A DNA stretch of 64,000 nucleotides from NCBI RefSeq assembly GCF_026013415.1, contig NZ_JAPDOK010000004.1, positions 124,001 through 188,000 on the forward strand. Direction: 5' to 3'. A program made the position numbers and the translations under genes. This document shows, piece by piece, positions 7,679 through 17,075 of the stretch (positions are counted from its first letter, which is position 1; each line of letters begins with the position of its first letter). Below the pieces are notes generated by a model, which made no database searches, was not told the origin of the DNA, and saw only the letters and a list, made by a program, of their open reading frames with translations. Source of the DNA: Sphingomonas caeni. GTDB lineage: Bacteria; Pseudomonadota; Alphaproteobacteria; Sphingomonadales; Sphingomonadaceae.

Positions 7679-10582
7679 ATGTTCCCGTACCTTTCGCGCC
7701 TGCCGCGCTTCGCCCTCCTCGCCCTTTCGGTTCTCGGCCTCGCGGTTCCCGCGCTGGCTCAGGTCGCGCCCCAGGCGGTTCCGGCCGCGGCGCCGACCTC
7801 GCGGCCGGTCCAGACCGCCGACGATCCCTGGCTCTACAAGGGCAGCGATATCGTCCAGGATACCGCCTGGCGGTTCGGGCGGCTGCCCAACGGCGTGCGC
7901 TATGCGGTGCGCAAGAACGGCGTGCCCCCCGGGCAGATCTCGGTGCGCGTGCGGATCGACGCGGGCTCGCTGATGGAGACCGACAGCGAGCGCGGCTTCG
8001 CGCATCTGCTCGAACATCTCTCGTTCCGCAGCTCGGAATTCGTGCCCGACGGCGATTCGAAGCGGATCTGGCAGCGGCTGGGCGTGACCTTCGGATCGGA
8101 TAGCAACGCGCAGACCACCTTCACCCAGACGGTCTACAAGCTCGACCTGCCCAACGCGACGACCGCCGGCTTCGATGAGAGCATGAAAATCCTGGGCGGC
8201 ATGATGTACGGCCCCGCGCTGTCGCAGGCCGATCTCAACGCCGAGCGGCCGGTGGTGCTCGCCGAGGCGCGCGAGATTCCGGGGCCGCAATCGCGGATGC
8301 AGGATGCGATGTTCGGGCTGATGTTCGCGGGCCAGCCGGTCGCGGTGCGCAAGCCGATCGGCACGACCGAGGCGCTCAACGCCGCCACCCCCGAGACCGT
8401 CAAGGCGTTCCACGACCGCTGGTACCGCCCCGAGCGCGCGGTGGTGATCGTGGTCGGCGACATGGACCCGGCCCAACTCGAGGCGATGGTCGTCAAGCAT
8501 TTCTCGGGCTGGCAGGGCAAGGGCCCCGCGCCCAAATCGCCCGATTTCGGCAAGCCCGAGGAGGGGCATCCGGTGAGCGCCTCGCTCGTCGAGCCGACCA
8601 TCCCGCCGATGGCGCTGATCACGGTGGTGCGCCCCTGGACCGTCTTCGCCGACACGGTGATCTTCAACCAGGAGCGGATGGTCGATCTGGTCGCACTGCG
8701 CATCATCAACCGCAGGCTGGAGACGCGCGCGCGCGCCGGCGCCAGTTTCCTGGCAGCAGGCGCCAATCTCGACGATATCGCGCGGTCCGCCAATGTGACG
8801 ACGGTGCAGATCCTGCCCTCGGGCGACAATTGGGAGACCGCGCTCAAGGATGTGCGCGAGGTGATCGCCGATGCCCAGGCGAATCCCCCGACCCAGGCCG
8901 AGATCGACCGCGAACTCGCCGAGATCGAATCGGCGATGAAGAACCGCATCGCCACCGCCCCGGTCGAATCGGGCGTGTCGCTCGCTGACGATCTGGTCGA
9001 AGCGGTCGATATCAACGAGACGATGACCACGCCCGAGGGCAGCTATGCCATTTTCGCGGAAGCCAAGGCCAAGGGGATGTTCAACCCCGCCGCCGTCCAG
9101 GCCTCGTCGAAGCGCGTGTTCCAGGGGACCGCGACGCGGGCGCTGCTCAACACCCACAAGGCGGACGCCTCGACCGTCACCAAGCTCTCGGCCGCGATCA
9201 GCGCCGAGGTGACGGCCGCCACCAAGCGCCGGATGGTCGGCAATGTCAGCTTCGATCAGCTGCCGAAGCTGGGCGCCGCGAGCGCGATCGTCAGCCGCAC
9301 GACCGTGCTCGATTCGCCCAAGGTCGAGAAGGTGGTGTTCGCCAATGGCGTCGTCCTGCTCGTCCACGAGAATGCGTCGGAGGTGAGCAAGGTCTATGTC
9401 AATGTCCGCTTCGGGCGCGGGCTGCAGGGCCTGCCCTCGACGCGCCAGACCCCGGCCTGGGCCGCCCCGGCCGCGCTCGTCGCGAGCGGGATCGGCACTT
9501 ATGGCCAGGAGGAACTCGACGCGCTGACGGGCAGCCGCACCATGGGGCTCGATTTTGCGGTGGGCGACGATGCCTTCACCTTCTCGGGCCAGACCACCAA
9601 GGAGGATCTGGCCGACCAGCTCAAGCTGTTCGCCACCAAGCTGGCGGCGCCGAGCTGGGATCCCAATCCGGTCAACCGCGCGCGCGCGGCGATGCTGAGC
9701 GGCTATGCCGGAATGTCGGCCTCGCCCGATGCGGTGCTGGGACGCGATCTCGACGCGCTGCTCCATTCGGGCGATCCGCGCTGGGGCACGCCGCCCAAGG
9801 CGACGATCGCCGCGCTGAACCCGGCGAGCTTCCGCAAGCTGTGGGAGCCCTTGCTGGCGAGCGGCCCGATCGAGGTGGAGGTGTTCGGCGATCTCGATAC
9901 CGAGGCGACGATCAAGGCGGTCGGCGCGACTTTCGGCGCGCTCAAGCCGCGGACGCTGGGCGCGATCGTGGGCGCCCCGGCCAGGTTCCCGGCGCATGTC
10001 GCGACCCCCGTCGTTCGCTATCACACCGGCCAGCCCGATCAGGCCGCGGCGGTGATCGCCTGGCCGACCGGCGGGGGCACCGCGAACAATGGCATCACCG
10101 AGAGCCGCCGGCTCGAGATCCTCGCCGCGATCTTCCGCGACCGGCTGATCGACAAATTGCGCAGCGAAGCGGGGCTCAGCTATTCGCCGATGGTGCTGAG
10201 CGACTGGCCGCTGGGCATGCCCGGCGGCGGCAAGATGATGGCGGTGGGCATGCTGCCTCCCGACAAGACCGGCTTCTTCTTCGAGCTCGCGCGCAGCATC
10301 GCCGCCGATCTGGTCGCGAACCCGGTCAGCCGCGACGAGCTCGACCGCGCGATCAATCCGCTGCGTTCGCTGATCATTCGCCAGTCGAGCGGCAACATGT
10401 TCTGGATGCGGTTGGTGGAAGGCGGCGCCTTCGACCCGGCCCGCATCGCCGCGGTGGAGACGCTGCCGCGCGACATCTCCTATGCGACGCCGGCGCAGAT
10501 CCAGGCGCTGGCGGCGAAATATTTCGTGCCGGCCAAGGACTGGACGATGGTGGTGCTGCCGGAGAAGCGGGCGGGGCGGTGA
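7679..10582 (+). CDS. Secreted M16-family zinc protease (two tandem M16 units)
   Basis: Insulinase/pitrilysin-type protease of 967 aa. The start is the ATG at 7679, which opens a signal peptide (FALLALSVLGLAVPALAQ). The inverted zinc motif HxxEH is intact (H109, E112, H113 in HLLEH), with a downstream acidic segment near residue 190 (VVLAEAREIPG) for the third ligand. A second, non-catalytic M16 half follows from about residue 540. The full-length two-half architecture resembles PqqL-type periplasmic peptidases. Much of the long open frame upstream of 7679 is antisense to the preceding gene. Confidence 0.93.
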   Translation: MFPYLSRLPRFALLALSVLGLAVPALAQVAPQAVPAAAPTSRPVQTADDPWLYKGSDIVQDTAWRFGRLPNGVRYAVRKNGVPPGQISVRVRIDAGSLMETDSERGFAHLLEHLSFRSSEFVPDGDSKRIWQRLGVTFGSDSNAQTTFTQTVYKLDLPNATTAGFDESMKILGGMMYGPALSQADLNAERPVVLAEAREIPGPQSRMQDAMFGLMFAGQPVAVRKPIGTTEALNAATPETVKAFHDRWYRPERAVVIVVGDMDPAQLEAMVVKHFSGWQGKGPAPKSPDFGKPEEGHPVSASLVEPTIPPMALITVVRPWTVFADTVIFNQERMVDLVALRIINRRLETRARAGASFLAAGANLDDIARSANVTTVQILPSGDNWETALKDVREVIADAQANPPTQAEIDRELAEIESAMKNRIATAPVESGVSLADDLVEAVDINETMTTPEGSYAIFAEAKAKGMFNPAAVQASSKRVFQGTATRALLNTHKADASTVTKLSAAISAEVTAATKRRMVGNVSFDQLPKLGAASAIVSRTTVLDSPKVEKVVFANGVVLLVHENASEVSKVYVNVRFGRGLQGLPSTRQTPAWAAPAALVASGIGTYGQEELDALTGSRTMGLDFAVGDDAFTFSGQTTKEDLADQLKLFATKLAAPSWDPNPVNRARAAMLSGYAGMSASPDAVLGRDLDALLHSGDPRWGTPPKATIAALNPASFRKLWEPLLASGPIEVEVFGDLDTEATIKAVGATFGALKPRTLGAIVGAPARFPAHVATPVVRYHTGQPDQAAAVIAWPTGGGTANNGITESRRLEILAAIFRDRLIDKLRSEAGLSYSPMVLSDWPLGMPGGGKMMAVGMLPPDKTGFFFELARSIAADLVANPVSRDELDRAINPLRSLIIRQSSGNMFWMRLVEGGAFDPARIAAVETLPRDISYATPAQIQALAAKYFVPAKDWTMVVLPEKRAGR

Positions 10583-10727
10583 TCTAACTCCTTCTCCCTT
10601 TGGGAGAAGGAAGGGGCCCGCCGCGAAGCGGTGGGAAGGATGAGGGTGAGTGGTGGCTCACCTCGATCACCCTCACCCTTCCGCGAACTTCGTTCGCTCC
10701 CTCCCTCTCCCAATGGGAGAGGGAATT
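10583..10727. repeat. REP-like palindromic cluster between convergent genes
   Basis: Three hairpins fill the gap between the convergent protease and acyl-CoA ligase genes: CCTTCTCCC..GGGAGAAGG, a long central stem GGAAGG.TGAGGGTGA pairing with TCACCCTCACCCTTCC, and CCCTCTCCC..GGGAGAGGG. The same motif family recurs at 38828-39000. It probably acts as a bidirectional terminator or mRNA-stabilising structure. Confidence 0.8.
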
Positions 10728-12518
10728 TCAATACAGCGCGTCCAGCCGCTCGCCATACACCTGCTTCAACACGTGCCGCCGGATCTTCAAGCTCGGCGTA
10801 AGCTGCTCATTGTCGATCGTGAACGGCCCGTCCGCCAGGATGAACTTGCGGATGCGCTCGATCACCGAAAGGTCCTTGTTCACCCGCTCGACCGCCTCGC
10901 CCAGCGCGCGCTTGTAATCGGGGTCGTGCGCCAGCTCCTTGAAGTCGCACTTGCTCCCGTTCCTGGCGCACCATTCCGCGGTCCATTCGGAATCGGGGAC
11001 GAGCACCGCGGTCATATAGGGCTTCTTGTCGCCCGCGATCATTGCCTGGACGATCTCGGGCTGGAGCGTCAGCATCCCCTCGACCTTTTGCGGGGCGACA
11101 TTGTCGCCCTTGTCGTTGACGATGATGTCCTTCTTGCGGTCGGTGATCTTGATCCGGCCCTTTTCGTCGATGAGGCCGATATCGCCGGTGTGGAGCCAGC
11201 CGTCCTTGAGGACGCGCGCGGTCTCCTCCTCGTTGCGCCAATAGCCGTGCATGACGAGTTCGCCGCGCACCAGGATCTCGCCATCGGGGGCGATCTTGAG
11301 TTCGACGCCCTCGAGCGGCGGGCCGACCGTGTCCATCTTGAGCCCGACCTTGGGCCGGTTGCACGAGATGACCGGCGCGGACTCGGTCTGGCCATAGCCC
11401 TGCAGGAAGGTCAGCCCCAGCGACTCGAAGAAGGTGCCGACCTCCGGCGTGAGCGGGGCCCCACCCGAGACCATCGCCTTGATCCGTCCGCCGAACTTCT
11501 TGGCGAGCTTGGGCCGCAGCGTGGCATTGAGGAGCAAGTCCATCGGCCGGTCGTGGAGCGGGATGCCGCGCGTCGCCTTTTTGAGCCCGATCGAGACCGC
11601 GCGGTCGAGCAGGTAATTGGCGAACCTGCCCTGTTTCTCGACCTGTTTGGTGATCCGCGTGCGCAGCACCTCGAACAGGCGCGGGACCACGACCATGATC
11701 GTCGGGCGCACCTCCTCGATGTTCGAGGCGAGCTTTTCGAGCCCTTCGGAATAATAGATCTGCGCGCCCAGCCCGATCGGGAAATGCTGCCCGCCGGTAT
11801 GTTCATAGGCGTGGGAGAGCGGGAGGAAGCTCAGGAACACCTCGTCGCCCCAGCCGAAATCCTCGCTGATCAGCGCGCAGCAGCCCTCGACATTGTGCAG
11901 GATCGCGCCGTGATGCTGCATCACCCCGCGCGGGGATCCGCCGGTGCCGCTGGTGTAGATGATGCACGCCAGCTCCTCGCGGCGGAAGGCGGCCTTGGAC
12001 GCCATGACGGTGGGATCGGCGGGATGATCCCCGATCAGCTTGCGCCACTGGTGGAAGGCGAAGCCGCCGACCTGGCCCGATCGGAACTCTTCGATGCCGA
12101 TCACGATGTGGCTGCCGCTGGTCGCGCGCAGCACCGCGGGGAGCAGGGCCTTGGCGAGCTTCTCGCTCGACACGATCGTCGCGCACGCCCCCGAATTGTC
12201 GAGGATATGCTGGTGATCGCGCTCGGTATTGGTGGTGTAGGTCGGCACGGTGATGCAGCCCGCGGCCATGATCGCGAAATCGCTGATCAGGAATTCGGGC
12301 CGGTTCTCGCAGACCAGCATCACCCGGTCGCCGCGCTTCAATCCAAGCGCCTGGAGCGCGGCGGCAAGGCTCGCGATCTGGCGCGCGGTCTCGGCCCAGC
12401 TGGTGGGGGTCCATTTCCCCCCGGCCTTGTGCCACAAAAAGGGCGCCTCGCCCTTGGCCTTCGCCCGCGCGAAGAACATCTGGACGAGATTGTCGAACCG
12501 TTCGAGCCTGCGCATCAC
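10728..12518 (-). CDS. Long-chain fatty acid--CoA ligase (AMP-dependent synthetase)
   Basis: Adenylate-forming enzyme of 596 aa that activates long-chain fatty acids to acyl-CoA. The P-loop-like A3 motif is YTSGTGGSPRGVMQHHGAI. Later motifs are GYGQTESAPVIS (A5), GWLHTGDIGLIDEKGRIKITDRKKDI (A7/A8) and a C-terminal lid region. The size and GGSPRG variant match the bacterial long-chain AMP-forming group related to FadD15. It has no signal peptide and is monocistronic. Confidence 0.92.
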   Translation of the reverse strand: MMRRLERFDNLVQMFFARAKAKGEAPFLWHKAGGKWTPTSWAETARQIASLAAALQALGLKRGDRVMLVCENRPEFLISDFAIMAAGCITVPTYTTNTERDHQHILDNSGACATIVSSEKLAKALLPAVLRATSGSHIVIGIEEFRSGQVGGFAFHQWRKLIGDHPADPTVMASKAAFRREELACIIYTSGTGGSPRGVMQHHGAILHNVEGCCALISEDFGWGDEVFLSFLPLSHAYEHTGGQHFPIGLGAQIYYSEGLEKLASNIEEVRPTIMVVVPRLFEVLRTRITKQVEKQGRFANYLLDRAVSIGLKKATRGIPLHDRPMDLLLNATLRPKLAKKFGGRIKAMVSGGAPLTPEVGTFFESLGLTFLQGYGQTESAPVISCNRPKVGLKMDTVGPPLEGVELKIAPDGEILVRGELVMHGYWRNEEETARVLKDGWLHTGDIGLIDEKGRIKITDRKKDIIVNDKGDNVAPQKVEGMLTLQPEIVQAMIAGDKKPYMTAVLVPDSEWTAEWCARNGSKCDFKELAHDPDYKRALGEAVERVNKDLSVIERIRKFILADGPFTIDNEQLTPSLKIRRHVLKQVYGERLDALY

Positions 12519-12564
12519 TTCCTCTCCCCCGGAGCCGGACTTTGCGCCCGTGCTCCCATTCTCC

Positions 12565-14226
12565 TCATTGTATGGCGACGGTCCCCACGCTGCGCGGATC
12601 GGCGGCGCCGCGCCAGCCGACGGGCGTCCATTCGAGTGCGGTGACCTTGGATGTGACGTCCGACGCGCGCGCCGGGCCGAGCCTGGCGACCCCGGCGACC
12701 AGGGTCAGCCCCATCGGATTGCCCTCGATCAGCAGCCCCTGGCGGTCGAAATAGAGGTTCGGCAGCGCGATCGAATCGGCGACGGGCAGGTGCCAGTCGA
12801 GCACGCCGACCAACGTCTTCAGCACATGCATGATGATCCGCTTGCCGCCCGCTGAGCCGAGCGCGAGGATCGGCTTGCCGTCGAGATAGACGATCGTCGG
12901 CGACATCGAGCTGAGCGGTCTTTTGCCCGGCTCGACGCGGTTGGCGACGGGCGCGCCGTCCTTTTCGGGGGCGAAGCTGAAATCGGTCAGCTCGTTGTTG
13001 AGCACATAGCCATTGGCGATCAGCTGGCTGCCGAACGGCCCTTCGACGGTCGAGGTCATCGAGTCGATATTGCCCGCGCCGTCGACCGCGACGAAATGCG
13101 TCGTGCCCGGCACCTCGTTCTGCGGCGCGACGGTGCGCCGGGGCGCGCCGGGCGGGTTGCCGGGCTGGTAGTCGGCCAGCGACCGGTCGGGCGAGATCAG
13201 CTTCGAGCGCGCGCGCAGATAGCGCCGGTCGATCAGCCCCTTCACCGGCACGCTCACGAAATCGCTGTCACCCAGATATTTGTCGCGGTCGGCATAGGCG
13301 AGCTGCATCGCCTCGCCGATCAGATGCCAGGCGACCGGCGAATCCTTGCCCATCTTCGCTATGTCGAACGACTGGAGCATGCCGAGGATCTGGAGCACCG
13401 TGACCGCGCCCGAAGAGGGCGGGCCCATGCCGCACACCTTGTAGCGGCGATAGGTGCCGCACACCGCGTCGCGTGGCTTGGCCCGGTACGAGCCGAGATC
13501 GGCGAGCGTCATCCCGCCCGGATTGAACGCGTTGGTGGTGGCCACGATCGCGGCGGCATTGTCGCCCGAATAAAAGGCGTCGGGGCCCTCATCGGCGATC
13601 ATGCGGAGCAGCTTGCCGAGCGCGGGGTTGCGGATATGCGTGCCGATCGGCAGCGGCTGGCCGTTCGCGTCGAGATAGAGCGCGGCGATCGCCGGGAATC
13701 GCTCGCGCCAGATCGGCGCGAGATAGGCCATCGCCGCCGCCATCGGCTTGGTGACGTCATAGCCCTCTTCAGCCAGCCGGATCGCGGGGGCGAAGATGTC
13801 TTTCCAGGGCAGCTTGCCCCAGCGCTGATGCGCCATCGCCATCAGGCGGATATTGCCGGGCACGCCGACCGAGAGCCCGCCCTGCACCGCGGCCATGAAG
13901 TTCATCGGCTTGCCGTCCGCGCCCAGGAAGCGCCCGGGCACCGCCGCGAAGGGGGCGGTCTCGCGGCCGTCGATCGTCTCGATCCTGCCGGTGCGGCCGT
14001 CGTGATGGACGAGGAAGCCGCCCCCGCCCACGCCCGAGGATTGCGGCTCGACCACGGTGAGCGCGAGCATCATCGCCATCGATGCGTCGGTGGCGCTGCC
14101 GCCCTTGCGGAGGATTTCCTGCCCCGCGGCGGTCGCGCGCGGATCGGCGGAGGCGACGACGCCTTGCGCGGTGGCGAGGCTCGGCAGGAACAGGATGACC
14201 AGCGCGAACAGCAGCAGCTTCTTCAT
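12565..14226 (-). CDS. ggt: Gamma-glutamyltransferase (gamma-glutamyltranspeptidase)
   Basis: Periplasmic N-terminal-nucleophile hydrolase of 553 aa that cleaves gamma-glutamyl bonds of glutathione and related peptides. The signal peptide is KKLLLFALVILFLPSLATA. Autocleavage is expected before T375 in GTTHFVAVD, giving large and small subunits. Conserved GGGGFLVHH and SSVTV-like oxyanion regions (GPPSSGAVTVLQ) are present, as are the late VEGPFGS and GSAGGKRII motifs. Expected function is recycling of extracellular glutathione amino acids. Confidence 0.94.
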   Translation of the reverse strand: MKKLLLFALVILFLPSLATAQGVVASADPRATAAGQEILRKGGSATDASMAMMLALTVVEPQSSGVGGGGFLVHHDGRTGRIETIDGRETAPFAAVPGRFLGADGKPMNFMAAVQGGLSVGVPGNIRLMAMAHQRWGKLPWKDIFAPAIRLAEEGYDVTKPMAAAMAYLAPIWRERFPAIAALYLDANGQPLPIGTHIRNPALGKLLRMIADEGPDAFYSGDNAAAIVATTNAFNPGGMTLADLGSYRAKPRDAVCGTYRRYKVCGMGPPSSGAVTVLQILGMLQSFDIAKMGKDSPVAWHLIGEAMQLAYADRDKYLGDSDFVSVPVKGLIDRRYLRARSKLISPDRSLADYQPGNPPGAPRRTVAPQNEVPGTTHFVAVDGAGNIDSMTSTVEGPFGSQLIANGYVLNNELTDFSFAPEKDGAPVANRVEPGKRPLSSMSPTIVYLDGKPILALGSAGGKRIIMHVLKTLVGVLDWHLPVADSIALPNLYFDRQGLLIEGNPMGLTLVAGVARLGPARASDVTSKVTALEWTPVGWRGAADPRSVGTVAIQ

Positions 14227-14296
14227 CGCTACAGCCGTAGCGGGGATTCGGGGCGGGGCAAAGACGCTACGTCGCCCTAGAGGAAGCGCCTCTCCA

Positions 14297-14320
14297 ATCC
14301 TCCCCCTGGCGGGGGAGGAT
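14297..14320. repeat. Perfect 10-bp-stem hairpin downstream of pyrD
   Basis: ATCCTCCCCC pairs perfectly with GGGGGAGGAT around a TGGC loop, just past the pyrD stop on the minus strand. No U-tract follows on either strand, so it is better read as a short REP-like hairpin than a canonical terminator. Confidence 0.6.
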
Positions 14321-14322
14321 AT

Positions 14323-15300
14323 TCAGGCTAGCGACCGCGCAATCTCGCGCACCAGCCCCGGCCCTTTGAAGACAAGCGCCGAATAGAGCTGCACCATCGC
14401 CGCGCCCGCATCGATCCGCCGCTTCGCCTCGTCGGCGCTGTCGATTCCGCCCACCGAGATCACCGGCAGCGCCTCCGCGCCGATCGCGAGCGCCTCGGCC
14501 AGCTTGGCGCGGGCGAGATCGCGGAGCGGCGCGCCGGAAAGCCCGCCCGCCTCGCCCGCATGCGCCGATTTGAGCGGCGGGCGCGAGATCGTCGTGTTGC
14601 TGACGATCAGCGCATCGACCCGGTTATCGATCGCGGCGCGGACGGCACCTTCGATCCCGGCGCGGTCGAGATCGGGGGCGATCTTGAGGAACAGGGGGGT
14701 CGTGCCCCGCGCGGCGTGCGCGGCGGCGAGCAGCTCGTCGAGCGCAGGGCGTGACTGGAGATCGCGCAGGCCGGGGGTGTTGGGCGAACTGACGTTGATC
14801 GTGATGTAATCGGCATGCGGCGCCGCCTTGGCGACGCCCAGCGCATAGTCCGCGACGCGGTCGTCCGAATCCTTGTTCACGCCGACATTGATGCCGAGCA
14901 CGCCCGCGCGCGCGCCCAATCGCGCGATCCGCGCCAGCGCGGCGTCGATCCCGTCATTGTTGAAGCCCATGCGGTTGATCACCGCCTCGTCCTCGGTGAG
15001 GCGGAACAGGCGCGGCTTCGGGTTGCCCGGCTGCGGGCGCGGCGTCAGCGTGCCGACTTCGACCGATCCGAAGCCGAGCGCGAACAGCCCGGTAATGGCC
15101 TCGGCACTCTTGTCGAGCCCCGCCGCCAGCCCGACTCGATTCGGGAAGCGCACCCCCGCAATCGTCACTCCGGGCAAATCATCCGTTCCGGAGCCGAATG
15201 GCGCGCCGAGGCCGCCCCAGAACCTGAGCGCCATGATCGCAGCGCGGTGCGCGGCTTCGGCGTCGAGCGCGAAAAGCGCGGATTGCAGCGGGAATCCCAT
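14323..15300 (-). CDS. pyrD: Dihydroorotate dehydrogenase (quinone), class 2
   Basis: Membrane-associated FMN enzyme that oxidises dihydroorotate in pyrimidine synthesis. The start at 15300 gives MGFPLQSALFALDAEAAHR, the usual amphipathic N-terminal helix of class 2 enzymes; the longer frame adds 30 unlikely residues. Motifs: VGLAAGLDKSAEAI, FGSVEVGTLTPRPQPGNPKPR, NRMGFNNDG, NVSSPNTPGLRDLQ (class 2 catalytic Ser) and VGGIDSADEAKRRIDAGA for FMN phosphate. Length is 325 aa. Confidence 0.95.
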   Translation of the reverse strand: MGFPLQSALFALDAEAAHRAAIMALRFWGGLGAPFGSGTDDLPGVTIAGVRFPNRVGLAAGLDKSAEAITGLFALGFGSVEVGTLTPRPQPGNPKPRLFRLTEDEAVINRMGFNNDGIDAALARIARLGARAGVLGINVGVNKDSDDRVADYALGVAKAAPHADYITINVSSPNTPGLRDLQSRPALDELLAAAHAARGTTPLFLKIAPDLDRAGIEGAVRAAIDNRVDALIVSNTTISRPPLKSAHAGEAGGLSGAPLRDLARAKLAEALAIGAEALPVISVGGIDSADEAKRRIDAGAAMVQLYSALVFKGPGLVREIARSLA

Positions 15301-15390
15301 GGTGCCCGGGCCATGGCATCGCGCGCTCAGTGCGTCAAAGCCTGGCGCCGGAAACGGGTCAACCGGCTCTGAAATGGCGGATTCTTCCAA

Positions 15391-15500
15391 TACCTGTCCG
15401 ACAGGATGTGGCTACATCCTTGAGCGACCCGAGGGGTTCCGCTTTCGAGTGGACCCTTTCATCTCGGCCCGGTCAGCTTGCTGGCCGGGCCTTTTTTTCT
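15391..15500 (+). ncRNA. Candidate structured RNA ending in an intrinsic terminator
   Basis: The region between divergent pyrD and the AraC gene holds a series of hairpins on the plus strand. CCTG-TCCGA-CAGG (15393-15405) overlaps GGATGT-GGCT-ACATCC (15404-15419) by two bases, so the two may compete. A bulged AGGGGTTC/GGACCCT stem (15432-15457) follows, then a strong terminator. No convincing ORF covers it. It could be a small RNA or a leader/attenuator for the AraC gene. No known RNA family was recognised. Confidence 0.5.
15466..15499 (+). terminator. Rho-independent terminator
   Basis: GGCCCGG pairs with CCGGGCC, with an inner CAGC/GCTG extension, followed directly by seven T residues (15492-15498). 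It points rightward although no plus-strand coding gene lies just upstream, so it must end a short noncoding or leader transcript. Confidence 0.85.
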
Positions 15501-15621
15501 TTTCGCCGCCTTTAACCATCGAAACTTCCGCACTATGCCCTGCGACAAGGGCAAGTATCGAGGGTCGCACGCCGATGGTAGTTGTTGCGTATTCGTACGA
15601 ACCGGCGGGCGTTTGCACGCG

Positions 15622-16494
15622 GTGAGCTCCGAAATTCCAAATATTGAACTCGTCAAATCGGACGGCGCGCTGTTGCCGTTGGTCGAATCCTATTATCTAT
15701 ATCGTTTCGATAGCGAAACCATTGACGGCGTCGACCGGGTCGACATGGGCCAGATCCGCTTCATGCTGAAGGGAAAGGGCAGGCGGACTTTCCCCGACGG
15801 GCACGTCGAGCCTTCGCATCCGGTGATGATCAATCCGCCGGGGACGGGGGCGGCGGCCTATCATGTCGATGGACCCTTCCACTGTTTCGGCGTGTCGCTG
15901 CGCGCGATCGGCTGGAAGTCGCTGATCGGCCTGCCCGCAAACAAGGTCACCAATCGCCTGCTCGACGGCGCCGAGCTGTTCGGCACGCAGGCGCTCGACC
16001 TGCTTGAGCGGCTGCGCGCGATGGCGACGATCGAGGAGATGATCGCCGCGGTCGAGCCTTTCCTGCTCGCGCGGCGCCGGCGCGTGCCCGAGGCGCATCT
16101 CGCGCTCGCCCGCGCGGTGCGCGAATGGGCGGCAGCAGGAGCTTCTGGGGGGGCGGGGGGCGTCGAGGCGCTCTACGCGATGGTCGATATGAGCGAGCGC
16201 CAGGTGATGCGCGTGTGCAACGAATATTTCGGCGGGCCGCCGAAGATGCTCGAGCGCAAGTTCCGCGCGATCCGGGCGGCGATGCGCATCTATCAGGGCG
16301 GCGATCCGGCCGACGCCGCCGAGCCCTTTGCCGACCAGTCGCACATGATCAACGAGGTGCGGCGCTTCACCGGGCACACCCCGACCTCGCTGCGCGCCGG
16401 GATCGATCCGGTGCTGGCGCTGACGCTCGACAGCGAGACGTTCCATTTTCTGCCCGATGTGATCCCCGAATCGGTTGACCCCGGGGGCAAGTGA
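15622..16494 (+). CDS. AraC-family transcriptional regulator
   Basis: Regulator of about 290 aa starting at GTG 15622; upstream in-frame starts would overlap the terminator region. The N-terminal part (VESYYLYRFDSE... to about residue 140) resembles a DUF6597-like sensory domain. The C-terminal ~90 residues form the AraC double HTH, with MSERQVMRVCNEYFGGPPKMLERKFR and a final FADQSHMINEVRRFTGHTPTSLRAG helix. The effector and target are not evident. It lies upstream of the suf operon in the same direction, with 77 bp between. Confidence 0.88.
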   Translation: MSSEIPNIELVKSDGALLPLVESYYLYRFDSETIDGVDRVDMGQIRFMLKGKGRRTFPDGHVEPSHPVMINPPGTGAAAYHVDGPFHCFGVSLRAIGWKSLIGLPANKVTNRLLDGAELFGTQALDLLERLRAMATIEEMIAAVEPFLLARRRRVPEAHLALARAVREWAAAGASGGAGGVEALYAMVDMSERQVMRVCNEYFGGPPKMLERKFRAIRAAMRIYQGGDPADAAEPFADQSHMINEVRRFTGHTPTSLRAGIDPVLALTLDSETFHFLPDVIPESVDPGGK

Positions 16495-16571
16495 GCCCAT
16501 TTGGGCAATCGGAACGTTTTCGTCCGATTGTTCCCGTAGCGCTGTTGCGCGGAGGGCCGACAAGGAAGCCA

Positions 16572-17075
16572 ATGAGACTATCGAGCCTCGCCGATTATGC
16601 GGTCGTGATGATGTCCGCCGCCGCGCGTCATTGCGGCGTGAGCGGGCGGCTCAACGCGACCCTGATCGCCGACGAGACCGGGTTGCCGCTGCCGACGGTG
16701 CAGAAATTGGTGAGCAAGCTCTCCGCGGCGGGCCTGATCGAGAGCGCGCGCGGCACCGGCGGCGGCTTTCGCCTCGCCCGCCCGCCCGCGACGATCAGCC
16801 TCGCCGATATCGTCGAGGCGATCGAGGGCCCGATCGCGATGAGCGCGTGTGTCGAGAGCGGCAAGCATGATTGCTGCATCGAGGAGAATTGCCGGGTGAA
16901 GCCGCATATGGGCGCGGTCAACGGCGCGGTGCGCGGCGCGCTCGCGGGGGTCAGCCTCGCCAGCCTTTCCAATCCCTCTCCGTTCGCTTCGAGCGAAGTC
17001 GAGAAGCCAGCGCCCGGCCATCGTTTCTCGACTGCGCTCGAAACGAACGGTGTGGAAGTCGAAGGGCACGCGTAA
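16572..17075 (+). CDS. Rrf2-family Fe-S regulator of the suf operon
   Basis: IscR/SufR-like repressor of 167 aa starting after the AAGGAAG ribosome-binding site. Winged helix: [35 protein letters not shown]. Likely Fe-S ligands are C93, C101, C102 and C107 in [17 protein letters not shown], comparable to the three-Cys cluster site of IscR. Residues from about 137 onward are encoded by an inserted inverted repeat and look unlike normal Rrf2 tails. The stop overlaps the sufB start (TAATG), so it heads the suf operon and probably autoregulates it in response to cluster supply. Confidence 0.93.
   Translation: MRLSSLADYAVVMMSAAARHCGVSGRLNATLIADETGLPLPTVQKLVSKLSAAGLIESARGTGGGFRLARPPATISLADIVEAIEGPIAMSACVESGKHDCCIEENCRVKPHMGAVNGAVRGALAGVSLASLSNPSPFASSEVEKPAPGHRFSTALETNGVEVEGHA
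16980..17050. repeat. Inverted repeat (REP-like) inside the Rrf2 coding region
   Basis: Two 26-bp arms (16980-17005 and 17025-17050) are inverted copies with two mismatches, separated by 19 bp. Each contains CGAGCG.AGTCGAGAA or its complement. The element is read through in frame as part of the Rrf2 C-terminus. Confidence 0.85.

Noticed and set aside
7400..10024. Very long minus-strand open frame (874 codons) opposite the M16 protease
   Set aside because: It is fully antisense to a gene with clear signal peptide and zinc motif, its translation is Arg/His/Gly-rich without domains, and such frames are common opposite GC-rich genes.
14297..14320. Intrinsic terminator for ggt or pyrD
   Set aside because: The stem is perfect but no U-tract follows on either strand, so it is listed only as a hairpin repeat.
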